DNA of 64,000 nucleotides from Cytobacillus oceanisediminis (GCF_007830235.1 NZ_VLKI01000002.1:401962-465961), one strand, 5' to 3'; positions 27,130 through 35,697 are shown, counted from the first letter of the stretch. Notes: generated by a model not told the origin, from the sequence alone. Numbers and translations: made by a program.

Positions 27130-27513
27130 ATGAGCACACCTAAAGAATTACGTTATTCAGAAGAGCATGAGTGGGTAAAAACAGAAGATGGGAAAGTCCG
27201 CATTGGGATTACGCATTTTGCGCAATCGGAACTGGGGGACATCGTATTCGTTGAGCTTCCTGAGGTTGGCGATGAGCTAACTGCAGACGAGCCTTTCGGA
27301 AGCGTTGAATCTGTTAAAACCGTTTCTGAGCTATACGCACCTGTCAGCGGAAAAGTAGTTGAAGTTAACGAAGACCTTAACGACAACCCTGAATTCGTAA
27401 ACGAATCTCCATACGAAAAAGCATGGATGGTCGTTGTTGAGCCTTCAGACTTAAGCGAAGTAGACAAGCTTATGACTGCTGAGCAATATGAGGAAATGAC
27501 AAACGAAGATTAA
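27130..27513 (+). CDS. gcvH: Glycine cleavage system H protein
   Basis: A 127-residue lipoyl carrier protein. The lipoylated Lys lies in [13 protein letters not shown] (about residue 63), and the fold runs from [12 protein letters not shown] to [13 protein letters not shown]. It shuttles aminomethyl groups between the glycine cleavage enzymes and, in bacilli, also serves as the lipoyl acceptor for transfer to other enzymes; lipA lies in the same window. The ATG at 27130 follows GGAGGG. Terminator immediately downstream. Confidence 0.96.
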   Translation: MSTPKELRYSEEHEWVKTEDGKVRIGITHFAQSELGDIVFVELPEVGDELTADEPFGSVESVKTVSELYAPVSGKVVEVNEDLNDNPEFVNESPYEKAWMVVVEPSDLSEVDKLMTAEQYEEMTNED

Positions 27514-27522
27514 TTTACTGAA

Positions 27523-27551
27523 AAACCGGTTCAATATGAGCCGGTTTTTTG
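27523..27551 (+). terminator. Terminator after gcvH
   Basis: AAAACCGG and CCGGTTTT pair, extended by TTC/GA pairs around CAATAT, then six T residues. Confidence 0.88.
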
Positions 27552-27647
27552 CTGCTGAAATAACCCCCTTGCCTTTAATTGCTATATTTCTTTTTAAGAG
27601 ATAGGGAAAAACTATGAGTACGAAAAGGCATGAAAGGATTGGTTAAC

Positions 27648-27887
27648 ATGACATTGAAGCAGCAAAAAATCGATATTACAGACCGGGTTGTCGGCAAGCT
27701 GAAAAATGACCAAATAGAGCTTTACCTTGAAAATGAAAAAATAGGCCAAATAAGCCTGCCTGAAGGCTCTTCTTTTAATCTGGACCATCATTTCGAAACT
27801 GACCAGCAAAAAATTTATCAGAACGTTTCCGTTACAGACGATGCGCAAGCGCGCTACACTGACTGTGACGAAGGCGGCTGGTGCTAA
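27648..27887 (+). CDS. yusG: YusG family protein (DUF2553)
   Basis: A 79-residue protein starting MTLKQQKIDITDRVVGKLKN and ending DCDEGGWC. It is probably a small beta-rich cytoplasmic protein. It follows gcvH as yusG follows yusH (gcvH) in B. subtilis, and its length is close to YusG. The in-frame ATG at 27630 would add six residues; 27648 is chosen from likeness to YusG. Function unknown. Confidence 0.72.
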   Translation: MTLKQQKIDITDRVVGKLKNDQIELYLENEKIGQISLPEGSSFNLDHHFETDQQKIYQNVSVTDDAQARYTDCDEGGWC

Positions 27888-27989
27888 TTTCGTAAACAGC
27901 GGGAGTATTTCCGCTGTTTATTTAATATGCTAAAGCATTAAGGAAGAGCATACATTAGAGTAGCTGAGGTATCTGAAACCCGTCAGATT

Positions 27990-28125
27990 AGGAAGTTGCA
28001 CATAAATTGCAGAAACCGGTTCATAACTCTTAAAATTGGTGCATGAATTCCCCAGGTTAGTTCATAAATCTGAAAAGTGGGCGTTTATATCCGGAATTGG
28101 ACCAAAACCGAAAAATTGAACATAA
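27990..28125. repeat. Degenerate tandem array with a CATAAA core (family 4, array A)
   Basis: Successive units of about 19-23 bases with a shared shape: TTGCACATAAATTGCAGAAA, GGTTCATAACTCTTAAAATT, GGTGCATGAATTCCCCAGGT, TAGTTCATAAATCTGAAAAG, GGCGTTTATATCCGGAATT and TTGAACATAACATCAGAC. Units are diverged and have no constant spacers. The remainder of the 27888-28482 gap is AT-rich, and I see nothing else in it. Confidence 0.55.
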
Positions 28126-28482
28126 CATCAGACAAGCAGCCCTAATAGAAGAAAATAAGCGATAAATTCCGAAACATGTAAGATTAAGTTAAAAAAGTCG
28201 TAAAAATGTTAGTTAAACTTGATTTCACTCTTGATAAATTAAAGAACGGATTATAGTTTGAAAAACCAGAGCCAGTAAAATGATTATTTTACTCAAAAAG
28301 CATTTCCGTACCGACAAAGGGCATCTAATATAATAAATCAGCAGATCCTTCTGCTCAAAATAGGCAGGAGATTCACACCATAATCGAGAATAATGAATAT
28401 ATTAGGATAAATACCAACTGCTTTACTGTTTTTTGGAAATAAAGCATTTCAGCTTCAAAATAACTCCTTTCAGGTGATGACG

Positions 28483-28836
28483 ATGAATGAGGCAATTCCG
28501 GAAAAAGTTATTATTGTTGAGGGAAAGTCGGATAAAACGAAGGTTAAAAATATCATAAGAGAGCCGGTTGAGATTATTTGCACCAACGGAACAATCAGTA
28601 TTACGAAACTGGACGAATTAATTGACACACTGTTTGATAAGGATGTATATATATTGGTGGATGCTGACTCAGCCGGGGAAAAGCTGAGAAAACAGTTTAA
28701 AAGGGAGTTTCCCGAGGCAGAGCACCTTTACATCGACAGGATGTACAGAGAGGTAGCTACAGCTCCGGAACATCATTTGGCTACGGTTTTGCTGGGAGCC
28801 AATATTGACATTTACACACAGTACTTAGATAGGTAA
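28483..28836 (+). CDS. yusF: YusF, small Toprim-domain protein
   Basis: A 117-residue stand-alone Toprim domain. The N-terminal KVIIVEGKSDKTKVKNI carries the conserved Glu, and VYILVDADSAGEKLRKQF carries the D-x-D pair that binds magnesium. Toprim domains occur in primases, topoisomerases and RNase M5-like nucleases; the family role of YusF is not known to me. ATG 28483 is taken; an upstream ATG and GTG overlap the AGGTGA site. yusE follows after ten bases. Confidence 0.87.
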   Translation: MNEAIPEKVIIVEGKSDKTKVKNIIREPVEIICTNGTISITKLDELIDTLFDKDVYILVDADSAGEKLRKQFKREFPEAEHLYIDRMYREVATAPEHHLATVLLGANIDIYTQYLDR

Positions 28837-28846
28837 GGATGATAAA

Positions 28847-29152
28847 ATGCAGGAATGGTCGCAGCATGAGATTGAGGAAGCGGTAAATGGGCAAAAAAAC
28901 GCTCTCTTATATTTGTATACGCCTATGTGCGGAACCTGCCAAATGGCAGGCAAGATGCTGGCTGTAGCAGCTGAATTGGTGCCAGACAAAGAAATGGGGA
29001 AAGCGGATTTAAACTATTTGCCGGAAATCGCTGAACAGTGGGGAGTCGAAAGCGTCCCTTGCCTCATCATCTTTAAAGAAGGAAAAATCCACGAAAAGCT
29101 TTATGCCTTCCGGTCTGTCCCCTACTTATTGGAGAAGATCAGGAGTATATAG
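28847..29152 (+). CDS. yusE: YusE, thioredoxin-like protein
   Basis: A 101-residue thioredoxin-fold protein. The active site is MCGTCQMAGKM (C-G-T-C), and the cis-Pro loop is VESVPCLIIF. It lacks a signal peptide, so it acts in the cytoplasm, perhaps as a thiol reductant or bacilliredoxin-like factor. It follows yusF closely and ends with a terminator. Confidence 0.9.
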   Translation: MQEWSQHEIEEAVNGQKNALLYLYTPMCGTCQMAGKMLAVAAELVPDKEMGKADLNYLPEIAEQWGVESVPCLIIFKEGKIHEKLYAFRSVPYLLEKIRSI

Positions 29153-29206
29153 GTGCCATTAGTAACTTCATTCCAGATCGTGGCATCGCCCGAATATTGT
29201 TAAAAG

Positions 29207-29233
29207 CCAGGTGCTCAGTACACCTGGTTTTTT
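29207..29233 (+). terminator. Terminator after yusE
   Basis: CCAGGTG and CACCTGG pair around CTCAGTA and are followed by six T residues. Confidence 0.88.
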
Positions 29234-29311
29234 GCTGTTTTACAATCAGGTGTGACTCACCTTTTAAAATATTCAAAATATATTTACAACACCTTTTGAA
29301 AAGGAGTATGA

Positions 29312-29560
29312 TACTTAGGGAATCGAAATAAAATCAAAAATATTTTACATACATTGCAGGGATGGGATCAAGTTGGCGTTTTACAGAGAATGGGGCCGGT
29401 ATCAACCGGAATCGTGATTAAATATGGTGCTTACTGGGGCTACGCACTTGTATTCTCGATAACTGCGTCACTGTATCTAATAGGCTCTCTTTACTTTTTT
29501 TTCATGTTTAGAAGGTACAATAAGACAAAAGCTGCAAATCCTGCAGTGAAAGCAGTATGA
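29312..29560 (+). pseudogene. C-terminal remnant of a multi-spanning transporter, probably MFS
   Basis: An open frame whose last 68 codons encode GVLQRMGPVSTGIVIKYG, then a long membrane segment ALVFSITASLYLIGSLYFFF and a basic tail MFRRYNKTKAANP. This looks like the last one or two helices of a major-facilitator carrier. There is no ribosome site and no upstream coding sequence, since 29234-29311 is AT-rich and stops occur, so the gene was lost except for its end. A terminator follows. Confidence 0.5.
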
Positions 29561-29587
29561 TTTGACATATTTCTTGGGAAATGAAAA

Positions 29588-29626
29588 GACAATGCCTTTT
29601 AAAAAAGGGGTATTGTCATTTTTTTT
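29588..29626 (+). terminator. Terminator after the transporter remnant
   Basis: GACAATGCC and GGGTATTGTC pair (one G-T), followed by eight T residues. It supports the view that a real gene once ended at 29560. Confidence 0.8.
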
Positions 29627-29714
29627 ATGCTGTATTTGTCGAACAAAAATAAAAGGACTGTAAAACATAATTACTGAATATAAAAGGGAGTGACCCATTA
29701 TGAGAGGTGAGGCT

Positions 29715-30053
29715 ATGGAAAATTTATCAGATGTATTTATCAGGGAGAACCAAGCAAAAGGCCATGTAGGATATTTATTAAGAAAATCCACTTTTTCGAT
29801 GCTTATCCAAGCGGGAAATATAAACATCCCTCTGCAGATCTCTAATGGGGAAATCAAGAAAGCTAGCCGAATAAAAAAATTTGATGTTATGATAACAGGT
29901 TCTGAAGAGGCCATTCTTTCGATAATGGCCGGCAAGGTCAAGCTTAGAGAAGCCCTATCCCGAAAAGATATAGCAATAGACACTACCTTCCGAAAAAAAC
30001 TTCTGCTTGAGTCCTTTTTTTGTTTGGGAAAGATTTCATATGAAAACACTTGA
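29715..30053 (+). CDS. yusD: YusD, SCP2 sterol-carrier-like protein
   Basis: A 112-residue protein with an SCP2-like fold: KFDVMITGSEEAILSIMAGK carries the strand-helix pattern of these lipid-binding domains, then KVKLREALSRKDIAI. It lies before the met genes, as yusD does in B. subtilis. ATG 29715 follows GAGGTGAGG. Its stop codon TGA overlaps the -35 box of the metY promoter. Function unknown. Confidence 0.75.
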   Translation: MENLSDVFIRENQAKGHVGYLLRKSTFSMLIQAGNINIPLQISNGEIKKASRIKKFDVMITGSEEAILSIMAGKVKLREALSRKDIAIDTTFRKKLLLESFFCLGKISYENT

Positions 30054-30079
30054 CCATTTTTTAAAAAGTATGATAATAT
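30050..30079 (+). promoter_or_regulatory. SigA promoter of the metY S-box transcript
   Basis: TTGACC (30050-30055), an 18-base spacer, TAATAT (30074-30079). The spacer and flanks are nearly the same as in the metN promoter at 31722. Confidence 0.75.
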
Positions 30080-30108
30080 CACCTTAACTTTAAAAATTAA
30101 CTGAATAT

Positions 30109-30249
30109 TCTTATCAAGAGAGGCGGAGGGACTGGCCCGACGAAGCCCGGCAACCGGTAGTTTACACGGTGCCAAATCCAGCAGAGCAATTTGGCTCTGG
30201 AAGATAAGAAGAGATGGTAGAACCCTCTTCTTGTGAAGAGGGTTTTTTC
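30109..30249 (+). promoter_or_regulatory. metY leader: SAM-I (S-box) riboswitch with terminator, upstream of metY
   Basis: The S-box core is seen: TCTTATCAAGAGAGGCGGAG, then GGCCCGACGAAGCCCGGCAACC, GGTGCCAAATCCAGC and GGAAGATAAGAA closing P1. It is followed by a terminator, AACCCTCTTC/GAAGAGGGTT with T residues. At high SAM the aptamer should hold the terminator form and switch off metY. Known for the family; the switch itself is inferred. Confidence 0.97.
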
Positions 30250-30350
30250 GGCTCTTCTAAAGGGAAGTTCAAAAAGTCAGGGAAAATAGAAGTCCTCCTT
30301 TTTGAGCCTGAATTTATTTTTTAAAAAATATTTAATAGAGGAGAGAGAAC

Positions 30351-31667
30351 ATGACTGACAAACAAAATAGCTACCGTTTTGAAACACTAGGAGTACATGG
30401 GGGACTGAAGCCTGATCCGGTTACAGGCGCAAGGGCTGTACCAATTTACCAGAACAATGCTTACCAATTCAAAAATACAGACCATGCGGCAGATCTTTTC
30501 GCTTTAAAGGAACCTGGATACATATATAGCCGGATACATAACCCGACTGTAAGTGTATTTGAGGAAAGAGTGGCTTTGCTAGAAGGCGGTGTTGGTGCCC
30601 TAGCCCTTGCGAGCGGCCAGTCCGCTATCACCCTGGCAATCCTTAATCTTGCTCAGGCAGGTGATGAGATTGTGGCTGCCTCCAATCTATATGGCGGTAC
30701 TTACAATTTGTTTGCAGTCACACTACCCAAGTATGGGATTGAGGTTAAGTTTGTGGATCCAAAAGATCCTGAAAACTTCCGCAGCGCCATTACTGATAAA
30801 ACCAAGGCCGTTTTTGCTGAAACGATTGGAAACCCGAGTTTGAAAGTTCTTGACCTTGAAAAGGTGGCTGCTATCGCTCATGAAAATGGTGTTCCACTAA
30901 TCATTGATAATACCTTTGCAACACCATATTTATGCAGGCCGATTGAGCATGGCGCTGATATCGTTATTCACTCAGCGACTAAATGGCTGCTTGGCAATGG
31001 AACAACAATGGGCGGCATTATCGTTGATGGCGGAAAGTTTAATTGGAATTCACCGAAGTTTCCTGGCTTCACAGAACCGGATCCAAGCTACCATGATATT
31101 GTTTATAGTGAAGCAATTGGTGAGGCTGCTTATATTATTAAAGCGCGAGTTCAGCTTTTAAGAGATTTGGGGCCTGCTATGAGTGCCCAAAGTGCTTTCC
31201 AGTTCACATTGGGACTTGAGACTTTGCATGTAAGAATGAAGGAACATATTGCCAATACGAAGAAAGTGGTTGAATTCCTGGAAGCCCACCCTGCGGTTAA
31301 CTGGGTGCTTTACCCAGGCCATGAAAGCCATCCGGATAAAGCTCTGGCAGATAAGTATTTGCCTAAAGGAGCAGGAGCTGTCGCTGTTTTCGGAATTGCA
31401 GGCGGCAGGGAAGCTGGTGCAAAGCTGATCAATAGTCTTCTGCTTTGGGCCCATGTTGCCAATGTCGGGGATGCAAAGAGCTTAATCATTCACCCGGCCA
31501 GCACGACCCACCAGCAGCTGGATGAAGAAGGATTAAAGGCTGCGGGGGTACCAGAAGATTTAATTCGCATTTCTATTGGCATCGAGAACGTGGAGGATTT
31601 GATTGAGGATTTGGAGCAAGCTATTGAAGCTGCAACAGGGATAACTTCTTTGGCTGCAAAAGCTTAA
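30351..31667 (+). CDS. metY: O-acetylhomoserine aminocarboxypropyltransferase (MetY)
   Basis: A 438-residue PLP enzyme of the Cys/Met-metabolism family. Sulfhydrylation of O-acetylhomoserine with sulfide gives homocysteine. The PLP Lys is in [12 protein letters not shown], and [20 protein letters not shown] opens the protein. The long form with the insertion near residues 230-260 is typical for OAH sulfhydrylase. Direct S-box control and the adjacent methionine importer fit. A GGAGAGAG site precedes ATG. Confidence 0.95.
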   Translation: MTDKQNSYRFETLGVHGGLKPDPVTGARAVPIYQNNAYQFKNTDHAADLFALKEPGYIYSRIHNPTVSVFEERVALLEGGVGALALASGQSAITLAILNLAQAGDEIVAASNLYGGTYNLFAVTLPKYGIEVKFVDPKDPENFRSAITDKTKAVFAETIGNPSLKVLDLEKVAAIAHENGVPLIIDNTFATPYLCRPIEHGADIVIHSATKWLLGNGTTMGGIIVDGGKFNWNSPKFPGFTEPDPSYHDIVYSEAIGEAAYIIKARVQLLRDLGPAMSAQSAFQFTLGLETLHVRMKEHIANTKKVVEFLEAHPAVNWVLYPGHESHPDKALADKYLPKGAGAVAVFGIAGGREAGAKLINSLLLWAHVANVGDAKSLIIHPASTTHQQLDEEGLKAAGVPEDLIRISIGIENVEDLIEDLEQAIEAATGITSLAAKA

Positions 31668-31721
31668 TCACAGCAAGAAATATTTACCGTCCATTTTTTT
31701 AAAAAGATTAATAGTTCACCG

Positions 31722-31751
31722 TTGACACCTTTTTAAAAGCTATGATACGAT
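31722..31751 (+). promoter_or_regulatory. SigA promoter of the metNPQ S-box transcript
   Basis: TTGACA (31722-31727), an 18-base spacer, TACGAT (31746-31751), 60 bases before the S-box. Confidence 0.78.
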
Positions 31752-31812
31752 AGCAAACGTAATTAAAAAGCTGCTTACATCATTTAAAGTGTTAATTTAA
31801 TATAAACGTTAC

Positions 31813-31970
31813 GCTCTTATCAAGAGAGGTGGAGGGAAGTGCCCTATGAAGCCCGGCAACCGTCATTAATTTGAAATGGTGCCAATTCACTCAAAGCATA
31901 GCTTTGATAGATGAGAGAAAGGACTTAAATTTTAATGCCTTTCTGCTCATGTGCAGAAAGGCATTTTTAT
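31813..31970 (+). promoter_or_regulatory. metN leader: SAM-I (S-box) riboswitch with terminator, upstream of metNPQ
   Basis: GCTCTTATCAAGAGAGGTGG, AAGCCCGGCAACC, GGTGCCAATTC and GATGAGAG form the S-box. The terminator follows at 31934-31965: AATGCCTTTCTGC with GCAGAAAGGCATT, then T residues. It is a second, separate SAM sensor for the importer genes. Confidence 0.97.
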
Positions 31971-32094
31971 TTTTCGGGTCTCAGCCCGTTCTTCTGCCCA
32001 TGAATGAAAGCGGCAAAGCAGTCGAAAACTAGAGAAATATAAGCGGTCTATTAATTATAATCTGTATCTTCAATTAAAGAGGTGAAACAACACG

Positions 32095-33120
32095 TTGATT
32101 TCCATAAAAGATGTTAAGAAGATTTATTCTTCTAAAAAGGGCCAGGTGAAAGCAGTAGATGAAGTAAACCTGGAGATTAAAGAGGGAGAAATCTTTGGTG
32201 TGATCGGATATAGCGGCGCGGGTAAAAGTACCTTAATACGCATGCTGAATGGCCTTGAGCTTCCAACGCAGGGAAGTGTAATCGTGGCAGGCAATGAAGT
32301 TTCAAAAATAAAAGGCAGTAAATTAAGAAAAGCACGCCAGGAAATAAGCATGATTTTTCAGCATTTTAACCTGTTATGGTCCAGAAGTGTTAGGGACAAT
32401 ATTGCATTTCCGCTTGAAATTGCAGGTGTTCCGCGGCAGGAAAGGCTGAAAAGAGTGGACGAGCTCATCAAGCTGGTTGGCTTGGATGGCAGAGAGGATG
32501 CGTATCCTTCTCAGCTGAGCGGAGGGCAAAAGCAAAGGGTCGGGATTGCAAGAGCACTTGCCAATAATCCGAAAGTACTGCTTTGTGATGAGGCGACATC
32601 TGCACTCGATCCGCAAACAACTGATTCGATTCTCGATTTGCTTGTTGATATCAATGAGCGTTTAGGTTTAACAATTGTTCTGATTACCCACGAAATGCAC
32701 GTAATCCGTAAAATATGCCACCGTGTTGCTGTTATGGAAGGCGGCCGGATTGTTGAAATTGGCCCTGTATTGGATGTATTTAAAAATCCTAAAGCTACGA
32801 TTACGAAACGTTTTGTCCAGCAGGTCACAGAGCCTGAGGAGACAAAAGAAACGATTGATCATTTAGTGGATTTATATCCGCGCGGAAAAGTAGTGCAATT
32901 GGGATTCGTCGGTGAAGAGGCTGAACAGCCATTGATCACGAATTTGATCCGAAAATTCCAAGTTACGGTCAATATCCTTCAAGGGAAGATTTCTCAGACG
33001 CAAAATGGTTCTTACGGAACTTTATTCATCCATGTTGATGGAGATGCAGAGGAAGTTGCCAAAGCGATTGATTATATCCAATCCCAGCAGGTTGGCGTGG
33101 AGGTGATCTCCAATGCTTAA
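32095..33120 (+). CDS. metN: Methionine ABC transporter ATP-binding protein MetN
   Basis: A 341-residue ATPase with Walker A GYSGAGKST, signature [16 protein letters not shown], Walker B VLLCDEATSALDP and His in ITHEMHV. The C-terminal 95 residues are an NIL domain, which in MetN senses methionine and inhibits transport. The start codon is TTG, 14 bases after AGAGGTGA. It overlaps metP by eight bases. Confidence 0.95.
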   Translation: MISIKDVKKIYSSKKGQVKAVDEVNLEIKEGEIFGVIGYSGAGKSTLIRMLNGLELPTQGSVIVAGNEVSKIKGSKLRKARQEISMIFQHFNLLWSRSVRDNIAFPLEIAGVPRQERLKRVDELIKLVGLDGREDAYPSQLSGGQKQRVGIARALANNPKVLLCDEATSALDPQTTDSILDLLVDINERLGLTIVLITHEMHVIRKICHRVAVMEGGRIVEIGPVLDVFKNPKATITKRFVQQVTEPEETKETIDHLVDLYPRGKVVQLGFVGEEAEQPLITNLIRKFQVTVNILQGKISQTQNGSYGTLFIHVDGDAEEVAKAIDYIQSQQVGVEVISNA

Positions 33121-33781
33121 CGAATGGTTTCCAAATGTGAAATGGGACTCCATGTGGGAAGCTACCATGGAAACCCTTTATATGACTGCCATTTCTGTTA
33201 TCGCAACATTTATTTTGGGAGCGATTTTAGGGCTCTTGCTTTTCCTGACCTCCAAGGGGAATATTTGGGAAAACGTTGCGGTCAATAAAGTGATTTCAGC
33301 TTTCGTCAATATTTTTCGGTCTATTCCGTTCATTATCTTGATTGTTCTTTTAATACCTTTTACCAAGTTCCTAATCGGAACCATGATCGGGGAGGATGCA
33401 GCATTGCCTGCATTGATTATTGGTGCTGCGCCATTCTATGCGCGTATGGTTGAGATTGGATTAAGAGAAATTGATAAAGGCGTCATTGAAGCGGCCAAGT
33501 CCATGGGAGCAAAAACAAGCACGATTATCTGGAAAGTTCTTCTTCCTGAATCCATGCCTGCCCTTGTTTCAGGTATTACCGTAACAGCCATTGCCCTTGT
33601 TGGCTACACAGCCATGGCCGGGGTTATCGGTGCGGGAGGGCTTGGAAATCTGGCTTACCTTGAAGGATTCCAAAGAAGCCGTAATGATGTCACACTGATG
33701 GCGACCATCATTATTCTTATCATCGTATTTATCATCCAGTTTATAGGTGATTTAATAACAACAAAACTAGACAAACGATAG
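33113..33781 (+). CDS. metP: Methionine ABC transporter permease MetP (MetI)
   Basis: A 222-residue permease with five membrane segments. The EAA loop is EIDKGVIEAAKSMGAKTSTI and the tail is the family-typical GYTAMAGVIGAGGLGNLAY. It starts inside the end of metN and is followed 11 bases later by metQ. Together the three make a D/L-methionine importer. Confidence 0.95.
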   Translation: MLNEWFPNVKWDSMWEATMETLYMTAISVIATFILGAILGLLLFLTSKGNIWENVAVNKVISAFVNIFRSIPFIILIVLLIPFTKFLIGTMIGEDAALPALIIGAAPFYARMVEIGLREIDKGVIEAAKSMGAKTSTIIWKVLLPESMPALVSGITVTAIALVGYTAMAGVIGAGGLGNLAYLEGFQRSRNDVTLMATIIILIIVFIIQFIGDLITTKLDKR

Positions 33782-33792
33782 GAGAGATCAAC

Positions 33793-34641
33793 ATGAAAAA
33801 GTGGTTATCACTCGTTCTTGCGCTAGCAGTGGCACTAGTACTTGCAGCTTGCGGAACATCAGAAGAAGAAGGCAATAATGCTGGTGAAGGCGGAGAAAGC
33901 AAAGAAAGCACGAAAATTACTGTAGGAGCCTCCAACGTACCTCACGCGGAAATTCTTGAAGAAGCTAAACCGCTTCTTGAAGAAAAAGGCTTTGAACTTG
34001 ATGTTGTTACATTCCAGGATTATGTCCTGCCAAACCAGGCTTTAGAGTCTGAAGAGCTTGATGCTAACTATTTCCAGCACATTCCTTACCTTGAGTCACA
34101 AAAAGCAGAGCATGGCTATGACTTTACAAGTGCAGGCGGTATCCATATCGAGCCAATCGGTGTGTATTCTCAAAAATATAAGAACCTTGAAGAGCTTCCT
34201 GAAGGCGCAACAATCATCATGAGCAACTCTGTAGCAGATCATGGCCGTATTTTATCCATGCTTGAAGCAGAAGGTCTTATTACTTTAAACGAAGATGTAG
34301 AAAAAACAGAAGCAACTCTTGAAGATATTAAAGATAACCCTAAGAAATTAAAGTTTGATACAGAATATGAAGCTTCCCTCCTTCCGCAAATTTACAACAA
34401 TGGTGAAGGCGATGCTGTACTAATCAACTCCAACTATGCGATTGATGCAGGCTTGAATCCATTAGAAGATTCAATTGCGATCGAGGATAAAGAATCACCA
34501 TATGTAAACGTGATTGCAGTCCGCAGCGGCGATGAAGAAAAAGAAGGAATTAAAGCTCTTGTAGAAGTGCTCCGTTCCAAGGAAATCCAGGATTTCATTC
34601 TTGAAAAATACGAAGGAGCCGTTGTACCGGTATCCGAATAA
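33793..34641 (+). CDS. metQ: Methionine-binding lipoprotein MetQ
   Basis: A 282-residue lipoprotein: signal peptide with LAAC lipobox (Cys about residue 20), a Gly/Glu/Ser linker, and the NlpA fold TVGASNVPHAEILEEAKPLL, followed by ELDANYFQHIPYLESQ. It binds methionine outside the membrane. Last gene of the operon, with GGAGAG before the ATG and a strong terminator after it. Confidence 0.95.
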   Translation: MKKWLSLVLALAVALVLAACGTSEEEGNNAGEGGESKESTKITVGASNVPHAEILEEAKPLLEEKGFELDVVTFQDYVLPNQALESEELDANYFQHIPYLESQKAEHGYDFTSAGGIHIEPIGVYSQKYKNLEELPEGATIIMSNSVADHGRILSMLEAEGLITLNEDVEKTEATLEDIKDNPKKLKFDTEYEASLLPQIYNNGEGDAVLINSNYAIDAGLNPLEDSIAIEDKESPYVNVIAVRSGDEEKEGIKALVEVLRSKEIQDFILEKYEGAVVPVSE

Positions 34642-34647
34642 TACGGC

Positions 34648-34679
34648 TAAAAAAGCAGGCACCAATGCCTGCTTTTTTT
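34648..34679 (+). terminator. Terminator of the metNPQ operon
   Basis: AAAAAAGCAGGCA and TGCCTGCTTTTTT pair around CCAA, with T residues extending beyond. Confidence 0.92.
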
Positions 34680-34791
34680 GTATGCTTTTAGTTTCCATTA
34701 TATGCCCAGGCTATTGCCTTATTGATCCGCATAGTTTGAAAAGCAATCAAACATACTAACGTTGATATTAATTTGAATGGAGTGGAGCAAA

Positions 34792-35163
34792 ATGGAACAT
34801 TATCACGAACCTTCAAACTCAATCGAAGCAGCTCTTCATGATTATAAAGTAGGATTGGGCGTATTCACTGAAAAAATGCCTGATTTAGCCCAACACTATA
34901 ATGCATTTACGGAAGCTTGCTTTAAAGAAGGGACATTAAGCCAAAAACAAAAACAGCTCATTGCACTTGGAATCAGCTTATATTCACAGGACGAATACTG
35001 CATTATCTATCATACAAAAGGGTGTCTGGATCAGGGAGCTTCAGAAGAAGAAATTCTTGAAGCGGTGGGTGTAACGGCAGCTTTCGGCGGCGGTGCAGCG
35101 ATGAGCCAGGCAGTTACTCTTGTCCAGGAAGCAATGACCGAATTAAATCAGCTTAAACAATAA
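34792..35163 (+). CDS. yurZ: YurZ, carboxymuconolactone-decarboxylase/AhpD-like protein
   Basis: A 123-residue AhpD-like protein. The core motif [20 protein letters not shown] matches the family E-x2-C-x3-H pattern, with a single Cys in place of the AhpD C-x-x-C, followed by [17 protein letters not shown]. The gene lies between metQ and sufC, as yurZ does in B. subtilis. ATG 34792 follows GGAGTGGAG. It may act in thiol-dependent peroxide defence, but this is not established. Confidence 0.87.
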   Translation: MEHYHEPSNSIEAALHDYKVGLGVFTEKMPDLAQHYNAFTEACFKEGTLSQKQKQLIALGISLYSQDEYCIIYHTKGCLDQGASEEEILEAVGVTAAFGGGAAMSQAVTLVQEAMTELNQLKQ

Positions 35164-35173
35164 ATAAACTTTC

Positions 35174-35203
35174 AGCTCCTGCCCAAAAGCGGGAGTTTTT
35201 TTG
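35174..35203 (+). terminator. Terminator after yurZ
   Basis: CTCCTGC and GCGGGAG pair (one T-G) and are followed by seven T residues. Confidence 0.82.
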
Positions 35204-35230
35204 TTAGTGCTCCTTATTGATTTTTGGACT

Positions 35231-35257
35231 TGTTGATTGGAGCGGAAATTAACGGAC
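35231..35257. repeat. Collapsed family 1 repeat
   Basis: Only the two ends of the family 1 element are left: TTGTTGATTGGAGCGG joined to GGAAATTAACGG. Both ends of a normal copy contain GCGGAA, so deletion between these short repeats would give this product. Confidence 0.6.
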
Positions 35258-35508
35258 AAGTTTTTAACAGAGATAATAAATAAAGAAATAGCATGTATAA
35301 TTTCAGAAAATTTTTGAAACAACCATTTATCAGGAGGAAATAGCCATTATTCTAAGAATAGGCGAGATGAAAGCGTTTCACCACTTCTGATTCCTTAATT
35401 TGCTAAAAAAATCAGGTTTTTTCCGCTTTGTGCAGGGTATATGGTGAGTGTTAAGATTTTAGATGTAAAAACTAAATGCGAAAGCATAAAAACTGAAAGG
35501 ATTGATTC

Positions 35509-35697
35509 ATTATCAGTCAGTTACAGCTGAACTACACGAGTGAAATGGAGAAAGCGATGCAAGCTGCCCATGGAGTTGGATATGAAGTGTACAGCCGGAA
35601 ACATGATATTCGTATGGAAGTTGAAAAGAAGCGTGAAGAAGATTATCTGCAAAGCCAGCGTTTAGTGGCGGATCTCGAAAGAAAAATTCATTCCTAG
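35509..35697 (+). CDS. Small charged protein, apparent ATT start
   Basis: A frame of 62 codons, IISQLQLNYTSEMEKAMQAA followed by HGVGYEVYSRKHDIRMEV, then a Lys/Glu/Arg-rich helix ending LVADLERKIHS. Codon 5' of it is the stop TGA. An AAAGGA site lies seven bases before ATT (35509), which would be the initiation codon; the first in-frame ATG is 35545 with only weak GAGTG before it, giving 50 residues. It looks like a real helical protein. The upstream stretch 35258-35508 holds another AGGAGG followed by ATT and a short frame, and a weak hairpin ending in six T residues. Confidence 0.55.
   Translation: MISQLQLNYTSEMEKAMQAAHGVGYEVYSRKHDIRMEVEKKREEDYLQSQRLVADLERKIHS

Noticed and set aside
27990-28125. 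Possible CRISPR array
   Set aside because: Repeat units are too short and too varied, spacers are not of constant length, and there are no cas genes in the window.
29477-30175. 232-codon open frame on the minus strand
   Set aside because: Antisense to yusD and the transporter remnant, with no ribosome site; it crosses the S-box promoter and two other signals.
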